Below are positions 1-11,285 of a stretch of DNA of 64,000 nucleotides, piece after piece (the stretch's first letter is position 1; each line of letters begins with the position of its first letter). Under the pieces are notes generated by a model. That model was given only the letters and a program-made list of their open reading frames with translations, had not been told where the DNA came from and did not search any database. The stretch covers positions 2,232,001 through 2,296,000 of the forward strand of contig NZ_AP012330.1 of assembly GCF_001025215.1 (NCBI RefSeq), written 5' to 3'. The DNA is from Bifidobacterium pseudocatenulatum DSM 20438 = JCM 1200 = LMG 10505 (GTDB lineage Bacteria; Actinomycetota; Actinomycetes; Actinomycetales; Bifidobacteriaceae). The position numbers were made by a program, and so were the translations under genes.

Positions 1-1036
1 GGAGCTTATCCCCCGCCGACTCACTGCCGGAATACACATCCACGGTATTCGGAGTTTGGCTGCTATTGGTACCCGACACGGGCCCGCAAGCATCCAGTAG
101 CTCTACCCCCGCGATGCAATCAACCGACGCTGCACCTAAATGCATTTCGGAGAGAACCAGCTATCACGGAATTTGATTGGCCTTTCACCCCTAGCCCCAG
201 GTCATCCCCCCGGTTTTCAACCCAGGTGGGTTCGGTCCTCCACGCGGTCTTACCCGCGCTTCAACCTGCCCAGGGCTAGATCATCCCGCTTCGGGTCCAG
301 GGCGCGCGACTCAAAACGCCTTTTGAGACTCGCCTTCGCTACGGCTCCCCCACCACGGGTTAGCCTCGCCACGCACCACTGACTCGCAGACTCATTTTTC
401 GATAGGCACGCCGTCACCCCACAAGGAGGCTCCGACGGATTGTAGGCGCACGGTTTCAGGAACTCTTTCACTCCCCTCCCGGGGTGCTTTTCACCTTTCC
501 CTCACGGTACTGGTACGCTATCGGTCAGACAGGTATGCTTAGACTTACCCCACGGTCGGGGCCGATTCACACGGGATTCCACGAGGCCCGCGCTACTTGG
601 GACACATGATCGGAAGACGGCAAGCTTCCAGGTACGGGGCTGGCACCCTCTGCGGCCAGGCCTTCAAGCCTGTTCCCCTGGCAAGCCGTTTTATGACTCC
701 CGCCCGGTCCGTCGGAACCGGGACACACGCTCCCGCAACACCACGAACGCAACCCCCGACGGGTATCACGCGCCCATGGTTTGGTCTGATCCGCTTTCGC
801 TCGCCACTACTCACGGAGTATCCCTTCCTGCAGGTACTGAGATGTTTCACTTCCCTGCGTACCCCCGGAACAACAAGGTTCCGTGCCGGCCCATGACGGC
901 CGGCGGGTTGCCCCATTCGGAAATCCTCGGATCGAAGCCATGTTGGAGGCTCCCCGAGGCTTATCGCATCCTCAAACGTCCTTCATCGGTACTGTCTGCC
1001 AAGGCATCCACCATACGCCCTTCAGGGCGGCACACG
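1..1036 (-). rRNA. rrl: 23S rRNA, partial (5' portion)
   Basis: The complement reads into the 23S 5' end (the conserved GGTGGATGCC lies at 1003-1012 on the complement). The rest of the gene lies left of the window. The 5' end near 1033-1036 is estimated from the terminal stem: GTGTGCCGC here pairs with GCGGCACAC at the 3' end of the complete copies. It is transcribed leftwards after the 16S gene at 1486-3015. Confidence 0.93.
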
Positions 1037-3015
<1,979 letters not shown>

Positions 3016-3273
3016 AAACTTTGCAGAAAGCCAACATGTGACTCTCAAAAACAAGAAAATTGACGATCGCCTTATAAGGAAAGGCGCATCGCACGAAAAC
3101 CTCACCGTCCTTCAAGGCCTCCCGGCCACTCGCGAACGAGCGGACGATGAACTGGCAATCATTGACTATAAAGAAGTAGTACAAATACGCTCTTGAGTTC
3201 TCAAACCACCACCGCTCACCCGCCTCGAGGCACCCCAACCGGGGAACCACTCGCCGAGCGGCAGCAAGAGATA
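3016..3273 (-). other. rRNA operon leader
   Basis: Transcribed leader between the proximal promoter and mature 16S. The complement carries TTTGAGAACT (about 3194-3204), shared with the 16S-23S spacer and typical of actinobacterial rrn antitermination/processing regions, and a short CCCCGG-TTGGGG palindrome around 3232-3245. The same leader is at 27404-27661 and 51792-52049, with one substitution in the last. Confidence 0.6.
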
Positions 3274-3302
3274 AACCTACAGCACAATCCCATTCCACGC
3301 AA
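3274..3302 (-). promoter_or_regulatory. Proximal rRNA operon promoter (unit-type)
   Basis: On the complement a -35 TTGCGT (3297-3302) is followed after 17 bp by a -10 TAGGTT (3274-3279). The third operon has the same -35, the same 17-bp spacing and a -10 TAAATT at 52050-52078, although the bases between and upstream differ. That conservation of architecture supports the call. Confidence 0.6.
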
Positions 3303-3424
3303 ATCGGGCATGACGAAACAAGACGCGGACCCTTGCAAACACTGGAAAGCGTCGGCGTGTCGAAATCCGTCTTTCTTACACCATAAATCGCAAAACCAAC
3401 TCCAGCACAACCCAAAAATCGTCA

Positions 3425-3474
3425 GAAAAAGCTGATTGCCGCGTGTCACACAACGCAACAACACGGCAATCAGC
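3425..3474 (-). terminator. Rho-independent terminator of the hydrolase gene
   Basis: The complement has an 11-bp stem (GCTGATTGCCG and its reverse complement, 3431-3441 and 3464-3474) followed by TTTTTC. It lies just after the hydrolase stop at 3499 and insulates that gene from the rrn promoter region. Confidence 0.75.
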
Positions 3475-3498
3475 AGATCAACAGCGCATCACAGCAAG

Positions 3499-4585
3499 TC
3501 ACAGACGATCGGAAAGCCAATCGAACACCAAACGCAATGCGCGAGCGCTACGGAATCCGTAACAGGCATGGCAGGCGTTATCGAGCTTGTAGAACGTCAC
3601 ATCCTTGCCAAGCGCTTTCAACGTGGCATACAGGCGACAACTCTGATTGAACGGCACCAACTGATCGCGGCCACCATGCATGATCAGCGTTGACGGAGTG
3701 GGCATATCGGCACTCAGATAAGTCATAGGCGAAGCCGGGGCGCTCAAATCCGGATGTTCAAGCACGTCACCGCCATCAATCACCACACCTTCCGGGCACT
3801 GCGGATCACTGTGGTTCTGCGAACTCGGATAAAAGTTCATCTTCGCGAAATCAGTAGGGCCATGCCAATCCACGATCGCGTTCACTTCGACGCTTTCCTC
3901 GGCATAGGCATCCGTATCAGGCGCGCGATTGCCAGTGAACCCAGCCATCAACACCGTATGACCGCCCGAAGAATCGCCCCACAGCGCAATACGATCCTTG
4001 TTGCAATGGAAGCGTTCGGCATTCTTGCGCATGAAACGCACCGCAGTCTTGCAATCCTGCATCTGCGCGGGGAACGGCGCAATATCGCTGTGACGATACT
4101 TCAGCGCAGCCACCACATACCCCTGCTCGGCAATACGCACGAAATAATTCGAGCAATCGGTCACATTCTGCTCGTGGAATGCCGAACCGCGCACAAACAC
4201 AATCACTGGCCAACCACCTTCCGGCATTGCGCCCTCGGGCATATTGTCAACGCCAGGCGTGAACACCCACATCGGCAAATCAACACTGCTGTCATCAGCC
4301 AGCTGACGGGTCACGTATGTAACCTGCTCGATATTCACGGGATATCCGAAATCATCCTGGTCCAAGTCGGAAATCACTTGGCAGCCTTCCGGAAACTCAT
4401 CAGTGTGCGGGAAGAACTTAGTCTGCTCGCGGCGTCGGAATCGGGGCAAGCTGTGTCGGCGACGGCGGCGCCACCATCGATTCGATATCGATTGCCCCGA
4501 TCGCCGTAACCGTCTCGGTCGTTTCGGCAGTCTCGGCCGCATCAGCGCCATCATCTGCAATGTTTTGTGCAATATCAGTAGTCAT
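3499..4585 (-). pseudogene. Alpha/beta-hydrolase (esterase/lipase-like), frameshifted
   Basis: The C-terminal ~315 residues form an alpha/beta hydrolase: strand PVIVFVRGSAF in the oxyanion region, nucleophile elbow GDSSGGH (G-x-S-x-G), HGGRDQLVPF with the acid region, and a C-terminal DNACHACYG carrying the likely catalytic His. It resembles acetyl-esterase/lipase family proteins, perhaps acting on acylated carbohydrates (inference). The best start is ATG 4585, with AGAGG seven bases upstream, giving an Ala/Glu/Thr-rich N-terminus beginning MTTDIAQN. That frame meets TAA at about 4418, and the hydrolase body continues in the next frame; the out-of-phase stretch is an implausible Arg-rich string. 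A one-base indel near 4418-4440 is therefore likely: a pseudogene, a sequencing error or, less likely, a programmed shift. The same lesion is in the second copy. Confidence 0.75.
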
Positions 4586-4658
4586 AATGCACCTCTCATT
4601 CCTTTCCATGCATGATTATTAAGATTGCTTTTCTCGAATTTGATTGCCCGATGTTCCC

Positions 4659-4674
4659 TGTTTCACGTGAAACA
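4659..4674. other. parS: parS centromere site (ParB binding)
   Basis: TGTTTCACGTGAAACA is a perfect 16-bp palindrome and an exact match to the canonical chromosomal parS consensus bound by ParB. It sits in the intergenic gap between the divergent hydrolase and sirtuin genes. Such sites cluster around oriC, which agrees with the pcnA-type gene at the right edge. A second copy is at 29047-29062. Confidence 0.93.
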
Positions 4675-4707
4675 TCAGAAGTTACGTCGTGCGGCTATAC
4701 CTAAGAT

Positions 4708-5463
4708 ATGAGCAAAAAGATCGCAGTATTGACGGGGGCGGGGATTTCCACGTCCGCAGGTATTCCCGACTTCCGTGGACCGGATGGCGTCTGGACTAAG
4801 CACCCTGAACAAACGCAAGTGTATGACATCGAAGCATTCCTTTGCCACGAGGAAGATCGCAAGTATTCCTGGCGTTGGCAGAAGGAATCACCCGTGTGGA
4901 CCGCACAGCCGGGCACCGCACATAAAGCGCTCGTCAAACTGGAACAGGCTGGCATGCTGACGCTGCTCGCCACACAAAACTTCGACGCATTGCATGAAAA
5001 AGCCGGCAATAGCAGCGACGTCATCGTCAATCTGCATGGCACCATCGGTACCTCGCACTGCATGAAGTGCCATGCAAAATATGACACCGCCGACATCATG
5101 GCGAATCTCGACAACGAACCCGATCCGCACTGCCATCGCAGACTGCCCTACAGCGGCAACATGCCATGCAACGGACTCATCAAAACCGACGTGGTCTACT
5201 TCGGCGAGGCGCTGCCGGACGGCGCGCTCGAAAAATCGTATCGACTCGCAACGCAGGCCGACGAACTGTGGGTCATCGGATCCACGCTGGAAGTCATGCC
5301 CGCGGCAAGCATCGTGCCCATAGCCGCAGAGGCGGGCGTGCCGATCACCATTATGAACATGGGACGCACGCAATACGATCGGTTGGCCGACCGGCTTATC
5401 CACGACGATATCGCCGTCGCCCTGCCGCAGCTCGTCGACGAAACCATCACCGCCGAGCAGTAA
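4708..5463 (+). CDS. Sir2-family NAD-dependent protein deacylase
   Basis: A 251-residue sirtuin that removes acyl groups from lysines using NAD+, in the cytoplasm. The Rossmann motif GAGIS starts at residue 10, followed by GIPDFRG; the NAD/ribose-binding TQNFD is at 89-93, the catalytic His is H110 in NLHGT, and a four-Cys zinc site is C118, C121, C142 and C154. Length fits bacterial CobB/Sir2 proteins. There is no Shine-Dalgarno. The ATG directly follows the TATACC and TAAGAT elements (4696-4707), so a leaderless transcript is plausible. Divergent from the broken hydrolase, with parS in between. The in vivo target (for example acetyl-CoA synthetase) cannot be read from the sequence. Confidence 0.93.
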   Translation: MSKKIAVLTGAGISTSAGIPDFRGPDGVWTKHPEQTQVYDIEAFLCHEEDRKYSWRWQKESPVWTAQPGTAHKALVKLEQAGMLTLLATQNFDALHEKAGNSSDVIVNLHGTIGTSHCMKCHAKYDTADIMANLDNEPDPHCHRRLPYSGNMPCNGLIKTDVVYFGEALPDGALEKSYRLATQADELWVIGSTLEVMPAASIVPIAAEAGVPITIMNMGRTQYDRLADRLIHDDIAVALPQLVDETITAEQ

Positions 5464-5616
5464 GCCGCACAGTAAATACGTTTTCTCGTACGTCTTGCAG
5501 TACCGGCACAAATCGTTGGAATTACACCGGTTTTGGTTGGTCGTTACCAAAATCCGAATTTTTCAACGACAAAAATCCGAATGACGTAACGGCTAGTCAA
5601 GCAATATAAACAACAA

Positions 5617-5675
5617 AAGGGTCTTGGATTGCTTTGCGACAATCAGAAATCATCGCAAGGCTTTCCAAGACCCTT
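5617..5675. terminator. Bidirectional terminator between sirtuin and ilvA
   Basis: AAGGGTCTTGGA (5617-5628) and its reverse complement (5664-5675) form a 12-bp stem; part of the loop can pair further (GCTTTGCGA with TCGCAAGGC). A-rich and T-rich flanks suit the convergent sirtuin and ilvA genes. Confidence 0.7.
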
Positions 5676-5709
5676 ATTGGTTATCAAATACTGAAAAACG
5701 GTACTGAAA

Positions 5710-6975
5710 TCAGTAAATGCGCTTCGGCTGGAAACCGGCTTCCCGCAATGCCTCGAGCACACGATCAATGTGGTCGGGACCATTCGTTTCAACCGTCACG
5801 CCCAAAGCCACGGCATTCGCGTAATGGCTGGACGCCTTGAACTGGTCGTGATCCAGCGCGATAACGTTCGCACGCTGCTCGGCCAGCAATGTGGCGACCT
5901 TCACCAGCTGTCCCGGGGTATCGGGCAGCTCGACCTCGAAATGCATGATGCGGCCACGCGTGATCATACCCTTCTGAATCACAGCGCCAATGGACACAGT
6001 GTCTTCATTACCGCCAGACATGATCGGCACCACCACATGCGGACCCTTCGCCTCAGCGAACTTGCGCGAGCGCAGGTTGAGGTGCTCGAGCGCAGCCAGA
6101 GACACAGCGCCGGCAGCCTCAACCACCAGCTTGTGCTTTTCGAGCATGAGCAGGATCATCTCGTTGATGTCACGCTCGGTCACGGTGACGATGTCGTCAA
6201 GGAATTCGTTGAGCAGCGCGAACGTGAGATCGCCCGGACGCTTCACGGCGACGCCCTCGGCGGACGTGCGCACCTGGTCGGCGGCAACCACATGACCTGC
6301 GGCCAGCGAATTCTTCCATGCTGGGCTACCCTCCGGAATCGCGCCGATCACGCGCACTTCCGGCTTGAACGTCTTGATGGCGAGCGCCACACCGGCACCA
6401 AGACCGCCACCGCCCAGCGGTACGACCACGTCGGTGACGTTCGGCACGTCTTCGAGGATTTCAAGGCCGATGGTGCCCTGACCGCACAGCACCTCGTAAT
6501 CGTCGAATGGCGGCACGTAGATCATGCCTTCGGTGTCGCTCAATTCCTGGGCGCGGGCTGCGGATTCGTCGAACACCTCGCCGTACAGCACCACGTCTGC
6601 ACCGTACGCCTTGGTGGCGTCAACCTTCAGCGGCGGAGTGATCTGCGGCATGCAGATCGTTGCCTTCGCACCACGTTCGCGAGCCGCATAGGCCACGCCC
6701 TGCGCATGGTTGCCCGCGGAAGCGGTGACAATGCCGCGAGCCAGCTGCTCATCACTCAGGGATGCGATCTTGTTGTAGGCGCCGCGAATCTTGAACGATC
6801 CGGTGACCTGGAGATTCTCAGGCTTGAGCAGAATCTCATGTCCGGTCATGTCGGACAGCACCTTGGACGGAATGATTTCCGTGTGGCGCGCAGTGCCCTT
6901 GAGTCGTTCGGCGGCTAGTTTCAGTTCAGCTGCGTGATCGCGCTGCAATGCTTTGAGAACCTCGTTTTGTTCCAT
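5710..6975 (-). CDS. ilvA: Threonine ammonia-lyase (threonine deaminase)
   Basis: A 421-residue PLP enzyme converting threonine to 2-oxobutanoate and ammonia, the first committed step to isoleucine. The PLP lysine is K62 in GSFKIRGAY, SAGNHAQGVA is the substrate/phosphate loop, and PLGGGGLGAG is the glycine loop. Residues ~340-415 form a single ACT-like domain (FEVELPDTPGQL), as in the shorter single-ACT TdcB/IlvA forms rather than the ~510-residue E. coli IlvA. There is no Shine-Dalgarno; TACAAT (6983-6988 on the complement) lies seven bases before ATG 6975, suggesting a leaderless mRNA. An inverted repeat at 7042-7072 lies upstream. Confidence 0.95.
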   Translation of the reverse strand: MEQNEVLKALQRDHAAELKLAAERLKGTARHTEIIPSKVLSDMTGHEILLKPENLQVTGSFKIRGAYNKIASLSDEQLARGIVTASAGNHAQGVAYAARERGAKATICMPQITPPLKVDATKAYGADVVLYGEVFDESAARAQELSDTEGMIYVPPFDDYEVLCGQGTIGLEILEDVPNVTDVVVPLGGGGLGAGVALAIKTFKPEVRVIGAIPEGSPAWKNSLAAGHVVAADQVRTSAEGVAVKRPGDLTFALLNEFLDDIVTVTERDINEMILLMLEKHKLVVEAAGAVSLAALEHLNLRSRKFAEAKGPHVVVPIMSGGNEDTVSIGAVIQKGMITRGRIMHFEVELPDTPGQLVKVATLLAEQRANVIALDHDQFKASSHYANAVALGVTVETNGPDHIDRVLEALREAGFQPKRIY

Positions 6976-7041
6976 GAGCGTTATTGTAAGCGTACGTCTG
7001 CCGAAACTGCCTTATCATGCGGCTTTCGCGATGAAAAGTGA

Positions 7042-7072
7042 GATTGCTTGCGAAAAGTAATCACAAGCAATC
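7042..7072. promoter_or_regulatory. Inverted repeat upstream of ilvA
   Basis: GATTGCTTG (7042-7050) and CAAGCAATC (7064-7072) are perfect 9-bp arms around a 13-bp centre, 67-97 bp before the ilvA start. There is no T-run, so an operator is more likely than a terminator. The binding protein is unknown. Confidence 0.4.
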
Positions 7073-7120
7073 AGGAATAATCGCAATACATAATCTGATA
7101 AATCACAATACAAATAAAGA

Positions 7121-7165
7121 AAAAGCGTTCGTACGATCCCGTGATGAATCGCACGAACGCTTTTT
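7121..7165 (-). terminator. Terminator of the GH13 alpha-glucosidase gene
   Basis: GCGTTCGT (7125-7132) pairs with ACGAACGC (7153-7160), flanked by A4 and T5, so it can work in either direction. It lies 26 bp past the stop of the glucosidase gene. Confidence 0.75.
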
Positions 7166-7190
7166 GCAGAGAGTTTATAGGAAAGATCGA

Positions 7191-9011
7191 TCAGAGCTGA
7201 ATCACGACCCCCTCCCAGCGAGCGAGCTCGCCGCGAGCGACCGACTTTACGCTATGCACAGCATCATAGGTGCTGAGCAGTACCTGCGACTCGCCCACGC
7301 CATCCTCAAGCAGTTGCGCGACCTCAGCAGGCACCTGCGCCGTCCTATCAGTGAGATTGACGATGACGAGAATCGTGTCGTCGCCGCTGGTACGGGTGAA
7401 GGAATACACCTGCTCGCTGTCTGCCGCGACCAGATTCCATTCGCCCGTCGCGATGGTCGCGTTGTTGTGGCGCATGGCGATGAGCTTCTTGTAGAAGCTG
7501 TACACGGATCCGGGATCGTCGAATTCCTCGGCTGCGTTGATCTCGACATGATTCGGATTGACGCCGATCCACGGTTCCGTCGCCGCGTCCGGCGCGGTGA
7601 AACCTGCATACCTGGAGGCATCCCACTGCATCGGCGTGCGCGAATTGTCGCGGCCGATGAGCGCGAGCGCCGCCATCATCGATTCTGCGGACTGGCATTT
7701 TGCTTCTTCCACGCGCTGGCGGTAGGCGTTGATGGATTCCAGATCGCGGTACTGCTCGAGCGTGGTGAAGTGTGCGTTGGTCATGCCCAGCTCTTCGCCC
7801 TCGTAAATGTAAGGGGTGCCGCGGTGCATGTGCAGCAGCATGCCGAACGCCTTGGCGCTCAGCTCGCGCGACTCACGGTCCGTGTCATTGCCCCAACGGG
7901 AGACGACGCGCGGCTGATCATGGTTGCAGAAGAACAGGCTGGCCCAGCCGGCGTTCTTCACAGCCTCCTGCTGGTCGGCGAGGCGGGCGCGCAGATTCTT
8001 GACTTCGAACGGCACGGTGTTCCACTTGGAACCTTCCTGGTCGATGCCCACGTGGTCGAACAGGAACAGCATGTCAAGTTCGCCGTTCTTCGGATCGGTG
8101 ACATGCTCGTTGCGTGCCGGAGTGATGCCCGGCGCTTCGCCGACGTTCATGTAGCCTTCGCGGCCTTCGAACACTTCGCGGCGCATTTCGGCAAGGAACT
8201 CGTCGATGCGCGGACCGTCGGAGCACCATGGGAACGGGCTGGAATAGCCTTCCTCACCAACCGGATAATCCTCAATCTCGCAGCCGTCTTCTCCCGGCAG
8301 CTTGCCGTTCTTATCAACAGTCTTCGAAACCTGCGTGATCACATCCATACGGAAGCCGTCAATGCCGCGATCCATCCACCAATTCATCATCTTGTAGACG
8401 GCCTTGCGCACTTCCGGATTCTCCCAATTCAAATCCGGCTGCTTCTTGGAATACTGGTGGAAGAAATACTCGCCGCGCTTCGGATCGTACTCCCAAGCGG
8501 AACCGCCGAAATAGGAACCCCACTGGTTCGGCTCGGCACCCGGAGTGCCCGGCTCATGCCCCGGCCTGGCTGGACGCCACCAATACCAGTCGGCATGCGG
8601 ATCGTCCTTGTCGCGGGAAGCCTGGAACCAAGCATGCTCGTCGGACGTGTGGTTGACCACCAAATCCATCACGATCTTCAGACCGCGCTTGTGCGCTTCG
8701 GCAAGCAGCTCGTCCATATCCTCCAAGGTGCCGAACAGCGGATCGATATCCTGATAATCGGAAATATCGTAGCCGTTGTCGTCCTGCGGCGACTTGTAGA
8801 CCGGGCTCAACCACACCACGTCCACGCCAAGATCGGCCAGATAGTCAAGACGGCTGGTGATGCCCTTCAGATCGCCGATGCCGTCGCCGTTCGTGTCTTG
8901 GAAGGAACGAGGATACACCTGATACACCACCGCGTTGGCCCACCACGGGTTCGGGGTCGCGCCGTTGGAACGCACGGTGTCGGGAAGGGTGGAACGATTG
9001 AAATTCGTCAT
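7191..9011 (-). CDS. GH13 alpha-glucosidase (oligo-1,6-glucosidase type)
   Basis: A 606-residue cytoplasmic glycoside hydrolase of the alpha-amylase family. Conserved regions in order: DLVVNH (116-121), QPDLNWE (191-197), GFRMDV with nucleophile D223, VGEAPG with acid/base E292, and FCNHDQPR with stabiliser D365. The QPDLN signature and Val224 after the nucleophile are features linked in this group to alpha-1,6 specificity, so isomaltooligosaccharides, panose and similar sugars are likely substrates. The start is supported by AAAGGAG nine bases upstream. It lies downstream of the sugar ABC operon on the same strand, but a strong terminator (9229-9272) separates them, so it has its own promoter. 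No signal peptide. Confidence 0.93.
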   Translation of the reverse strand: MTNFNRSTLPDTVRSNGATPNPWWANAVVYQVYPRSFQDTNGDGIGDLKGITSRLDYLADLGVDVVWLSPVYKSPQDDNGYDISDYQDIDPLFGTLEDMDELLAEAHKRGLKIVMDLVVNHTSDEHAWFQASRDKDDPHADWYWWRPARPGHEPGTPGAEPNQWGSYFGGSAWEYDPKRGEYFFHQYSKKQPDLNWENPEVRKAVYKMMNWWMDRGIDGFRMDVITQVSKTVDKNGKLPGEDGCEIEDYPVGEEGYSSPFPWCSDGPRIDEFLAEMRREVFEGREGYMNVGEAPGITPARNEHVTDPKNGELDMLFLFDHVGIDQEGSKWNTVPFEVKNLRARLADQQEAVKNAGWASLFFCNHDQPRVVSRWGNDTDRESRELSAKAFGMLLHMHRGTPYIYEGEELGMTNAHFTTLEQYRDLESINAYRQRVEEAKCQSAESMMAALALIGRDNSRTPMQWDASRYAGFTAPDAATEPWIGVNPNHVEINAAEEFDDPGSVYSFYKKLIAMRHNNATIATGEWNLVAADSEQVYSFTRTSGDDTILVIVNLTDRTAQVPAEVAQLLEDGVGESQVLLSTYDAVHSVKSVARGELARWEGVVIQL

Positions 9012-9228
9012 GTCGTGGAGCTCCTTTGCTTGACGTTTGTTGGATTTTCGTTCGATCTTTCGTGACTGACTCTGCCCGTTTTCAGCTCATGTCAGCTTCA
9101 TGCAGAAGATCGATTTTGCCTACTCCCCTATGGTATGCAACCCTGTTTTTCTTTCTTTCCCGCGGCGAGTTGTGCAAAGCAAGAAAAGAATACGCTTCTT
9201 ACGGACGCGAAAAACCAATCCGCAAAAA

Positions 9229-9272
9229 TAAAAACGCGGGACGTTCCAGAAAGGGAAATGGAACGTCCCGCG
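9229..9272 (-). terminator. Rho-independent terminator of the sugar ABC operon
   Basis: On the complement a perfect 14-bp stem (9235-9248 and 9259-9272, GC-rich) with a 10-base loop is followed by GTTTTTATTTTT. It lies about 140 bp after the last permease gene; the 9273-9412 gap holds GC-rich minor inverted repeats but no gene I recognise. Confidence 0.85.
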
Positions 9273-9412
9273 CTGGGGAGTGGGATAGGCCAGTCCCGCT
9301 CGGTGCTGTGAAGTGTTACTTCCTGAACGGACGGCCTACGGCCGCGTTGTCCCTGCCTTCACTCGCCTATCGGCTCGCTCAGGGAGAGCCTATGAACAGA
9401 CCACTGGGCTGC

Positions 9413-10297
9413 TCACTTAACGGCTCCCCTCATCACTCCACCGACGACCCACTTCTGGGCGAAGATGTAGACGATGAGGACCGGAGCCATGGCCATCAGG
9501 TAGGACGCGAAGGCCATCGGATAGTTCGACGTGAACTGGCTTTGGAACACGTACTGTGCGAGCGGAATCGTCTGATTGCTCTGATCGGTCAGCGTGATCA
9601 ACGGCAGCAGGAAGTCGTTCCAAGCCCACAGTGCGGTCAAAATCGCAATCGTGGCATTAATCGGACCCATCAGCGGGAAAATGATCGTCCAGAAAATACG
9701 CCAGGTGGAAGCACCGTCGATACGAGCCGCCTCTTCCAACGAAATCGGAATCGAACGAATGAAACCAATCGCAATAAACAGATTCGTACCAATACCGAGA
9801 ATCGTGTACAAAATAATCAAACCAAGCTGATTATCAAGATGCAGCGAACCCATTTCCTTCGCAATCGGAAGCATGATCACCGTGAACGGCACGAACATCA
9901 TCGCAAGGAAGAAGTAGTACAGGAAACGGAAGAATCGCTTATCCATATTCCTTGCCACAGCATACGCGACGAACGTGTTCGTCAGCAGCGTCAACACCAC
10001 CGCGCACACGGTGATGATTGCGGAATTAAGCGCGGCCTTCGGATAGTTCACCTTATTCCACGCATCGGCGAAATTATGCCATTCCCATGTGGTCGGCAAG
10101 CTGAACGTACCAGCCTCGCTCGGAGTCTTCAACGCGGTGACCACAGCGAAATACAACGGCACGAGCACGGTAAGGCTCAACACGGCCACAGCCGCGGTCA
10201 GCCACCAGTTGACCTTATGATCCCTGCGGATTTTCTCCGGCTTTGCCTGCGATTGAGTAGTCTTGGCTGCAGTCTTTGCAACAGTTGCGCTAGTCAT
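9413..10297 (-). CDS. Sugar ABC transporter permease (MalG-type)
   Basis: A 294-residue inner-membrane permease of the carbohydrate-uptake-1 family. After a 30-residue Ala/Lys/Thr-rich cytoplasmic tail, six hydrophobic segments are visible. The EAA loop that contacts the ATPase is EEAARIDGASTWRIFWTIIFP. Third gene of the operon, 38 bp after the MalF-type permease, with AGAGGAAA before the ATG. Together with the partner permease and the lipoprotein it imports an oligosaccharide. No ATPase gene is nearby, so a shared MsmK/MalK-like ATPase is presumed. Confidence 0.93.
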   Translation of the reverse strand: MTSATVAKTAAKTTQSQAKPEKIRRDHKVNWWLTAAVAVLSLTVLVPLYFAVVTALKTPSEAGTFSLPTTWEWHNFADAWNKVNYPKAALNSAIITVCAVVLTLLTNTFVAYAVARNMDKRFFRFLYYFFLAMMFVPFTVIMLPIAKEMGSLHLDNQLGLIILYTILGIGTNLFIAIGFIRSIPISLEEAARIDGASTWRIFWTIIFPLMGPINATIAILTALWAWNDFLLPLITLTDQSNQTIPLAQYVFQSQFTSNYPMAFASYLMAMAPVLIVYIFAQKWVVGGVMRGAVK

Positions 10298-10335
10298 GAT
10301 ATTTCCTCTTTACCTTCAGACTTTCAGACCCTTGC

Positions 10336-11271
10336 TCAGACCTTCTCCTTGCCGCTGAAGAACTTCAGCTGCACGAAGGCCAGGATTGCCAGCACGATGA
10401 AGAACGTGACCGCGTTCGCCATCTGGTAGGAGTATTCGCCATTGCCAAGGCCGTTCTGGAAGATCAGATACGAGACGGTTTCGGTCTTGGAATCCGGGCC
10501 GCCCTTGGTCAATGCCATGATCTGGTCGAACGCGCCGAGCGAATTCTTGAGGCTCAACACCATGTTGATGGTGAAGAACGGGCCGATCAGCGGGAAGGTG
10601 ATCTGCCAGAAGTTCTGCCAAGCGCTCACGCCATCGATCGCAGCCGCCTCATAAATCTCGTTGTCGATGGTCTGTAGGCCAGCCAAATACAGCAGCGTGG
10701 AGTAGGCCACGCCCTGCCAGATTGACAGGAACACAATCGGGAACCATGCCAAATCCGGATTGGAAATCATTGACGTCGACAGCCAATCAATATGCAGCGC
10801 CTGACCGAGCGCCGGCAGCGGCGTCATGAAAATGTACTTGAACACATAGCCGATCACCAACACCGACAAGGTGTACGGAATGAAGAAGATCGCACGGAAT
10901 CCGTTTTTGAACGCGATTTTCGAATTCAGCAGCACCGCAAGGAACATGCCAAGAAAATTCGTGCCGATCGTAATCAAAATTGCGATGAGAATAGTGAACA
11001 GGTACGCGTGACCGACGCGAGAATCCTGGAACATCGCAATATAATTCTTCAATCCGATGAATTTGAAATCACCATAACCCTGCGAATTGGTGAACGAGTA
11101 TGCCGCGCCCTGCAGGAACGGCCAATACAGGAAGATGGACACCAGAATCACAGCCGGAACGGTCATCCAATAAAATGCCGGATCGACCTTGCGCTTGGAA
11201 TATTTCGAAACCTTATTCTTGGAATTTTCTGCCGAGTTCTTCGCAGTATTTGCAGTATGTGCGGTAGTCAT
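10336..11271 (-). CDS. Sugar ABC transporter permease (MalF-type)
   Basis: A 311-residue membrane permease. The start at 11271 (MTTAHTAN) is preferred over an in-frame ATG 18 bp upstream because GAGGAGG lies eight bases before it and the upstream choice would overlap the previous stop. Six membrane segments follow a Lys/Asn/Ser-rich N-terminal tail; the EAA loop is YEAAAIDGVSAWQNFWQITFP. Second gene of the operon: only 14 bp separate it from the binding-protein stop, so the two are co-transcribed. Substrate inferred from neighbours to be an alpha-galactoside or alpha-1,6-glucoside. Confidence 0.93.
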   Translation of the reverse strand: MTTAHTANTAKNSAENSKNKVSKYSKRKVDPAFYWMTVPAVILVSIFLYWPFLQGAAYSFTNSQGYGDFKFIGLKNYIAMFQDSRVGHAYLFTILIAILITIGTNFLGMFLAVLLNSKIAFKNGFRAIFFIPYTLSVLVIGYVFKYIFMTPLPALGQALHIDWLSTSMISNPDLAWFPIVFLSIWQGVAYSTLLYLAGLQTIDNEIYEAAAIDGVSAWQNFWQITFPLIGPFFTINMVLSLKNSLGAFDQIMALTKGGPDSKTETVSYLIFQNGLGNGEYSYQMANAVTFFIVLAILAFVQLKFFSGKEKV

Positions 11272-11285
11272 GTCCGTTCCTCCTC

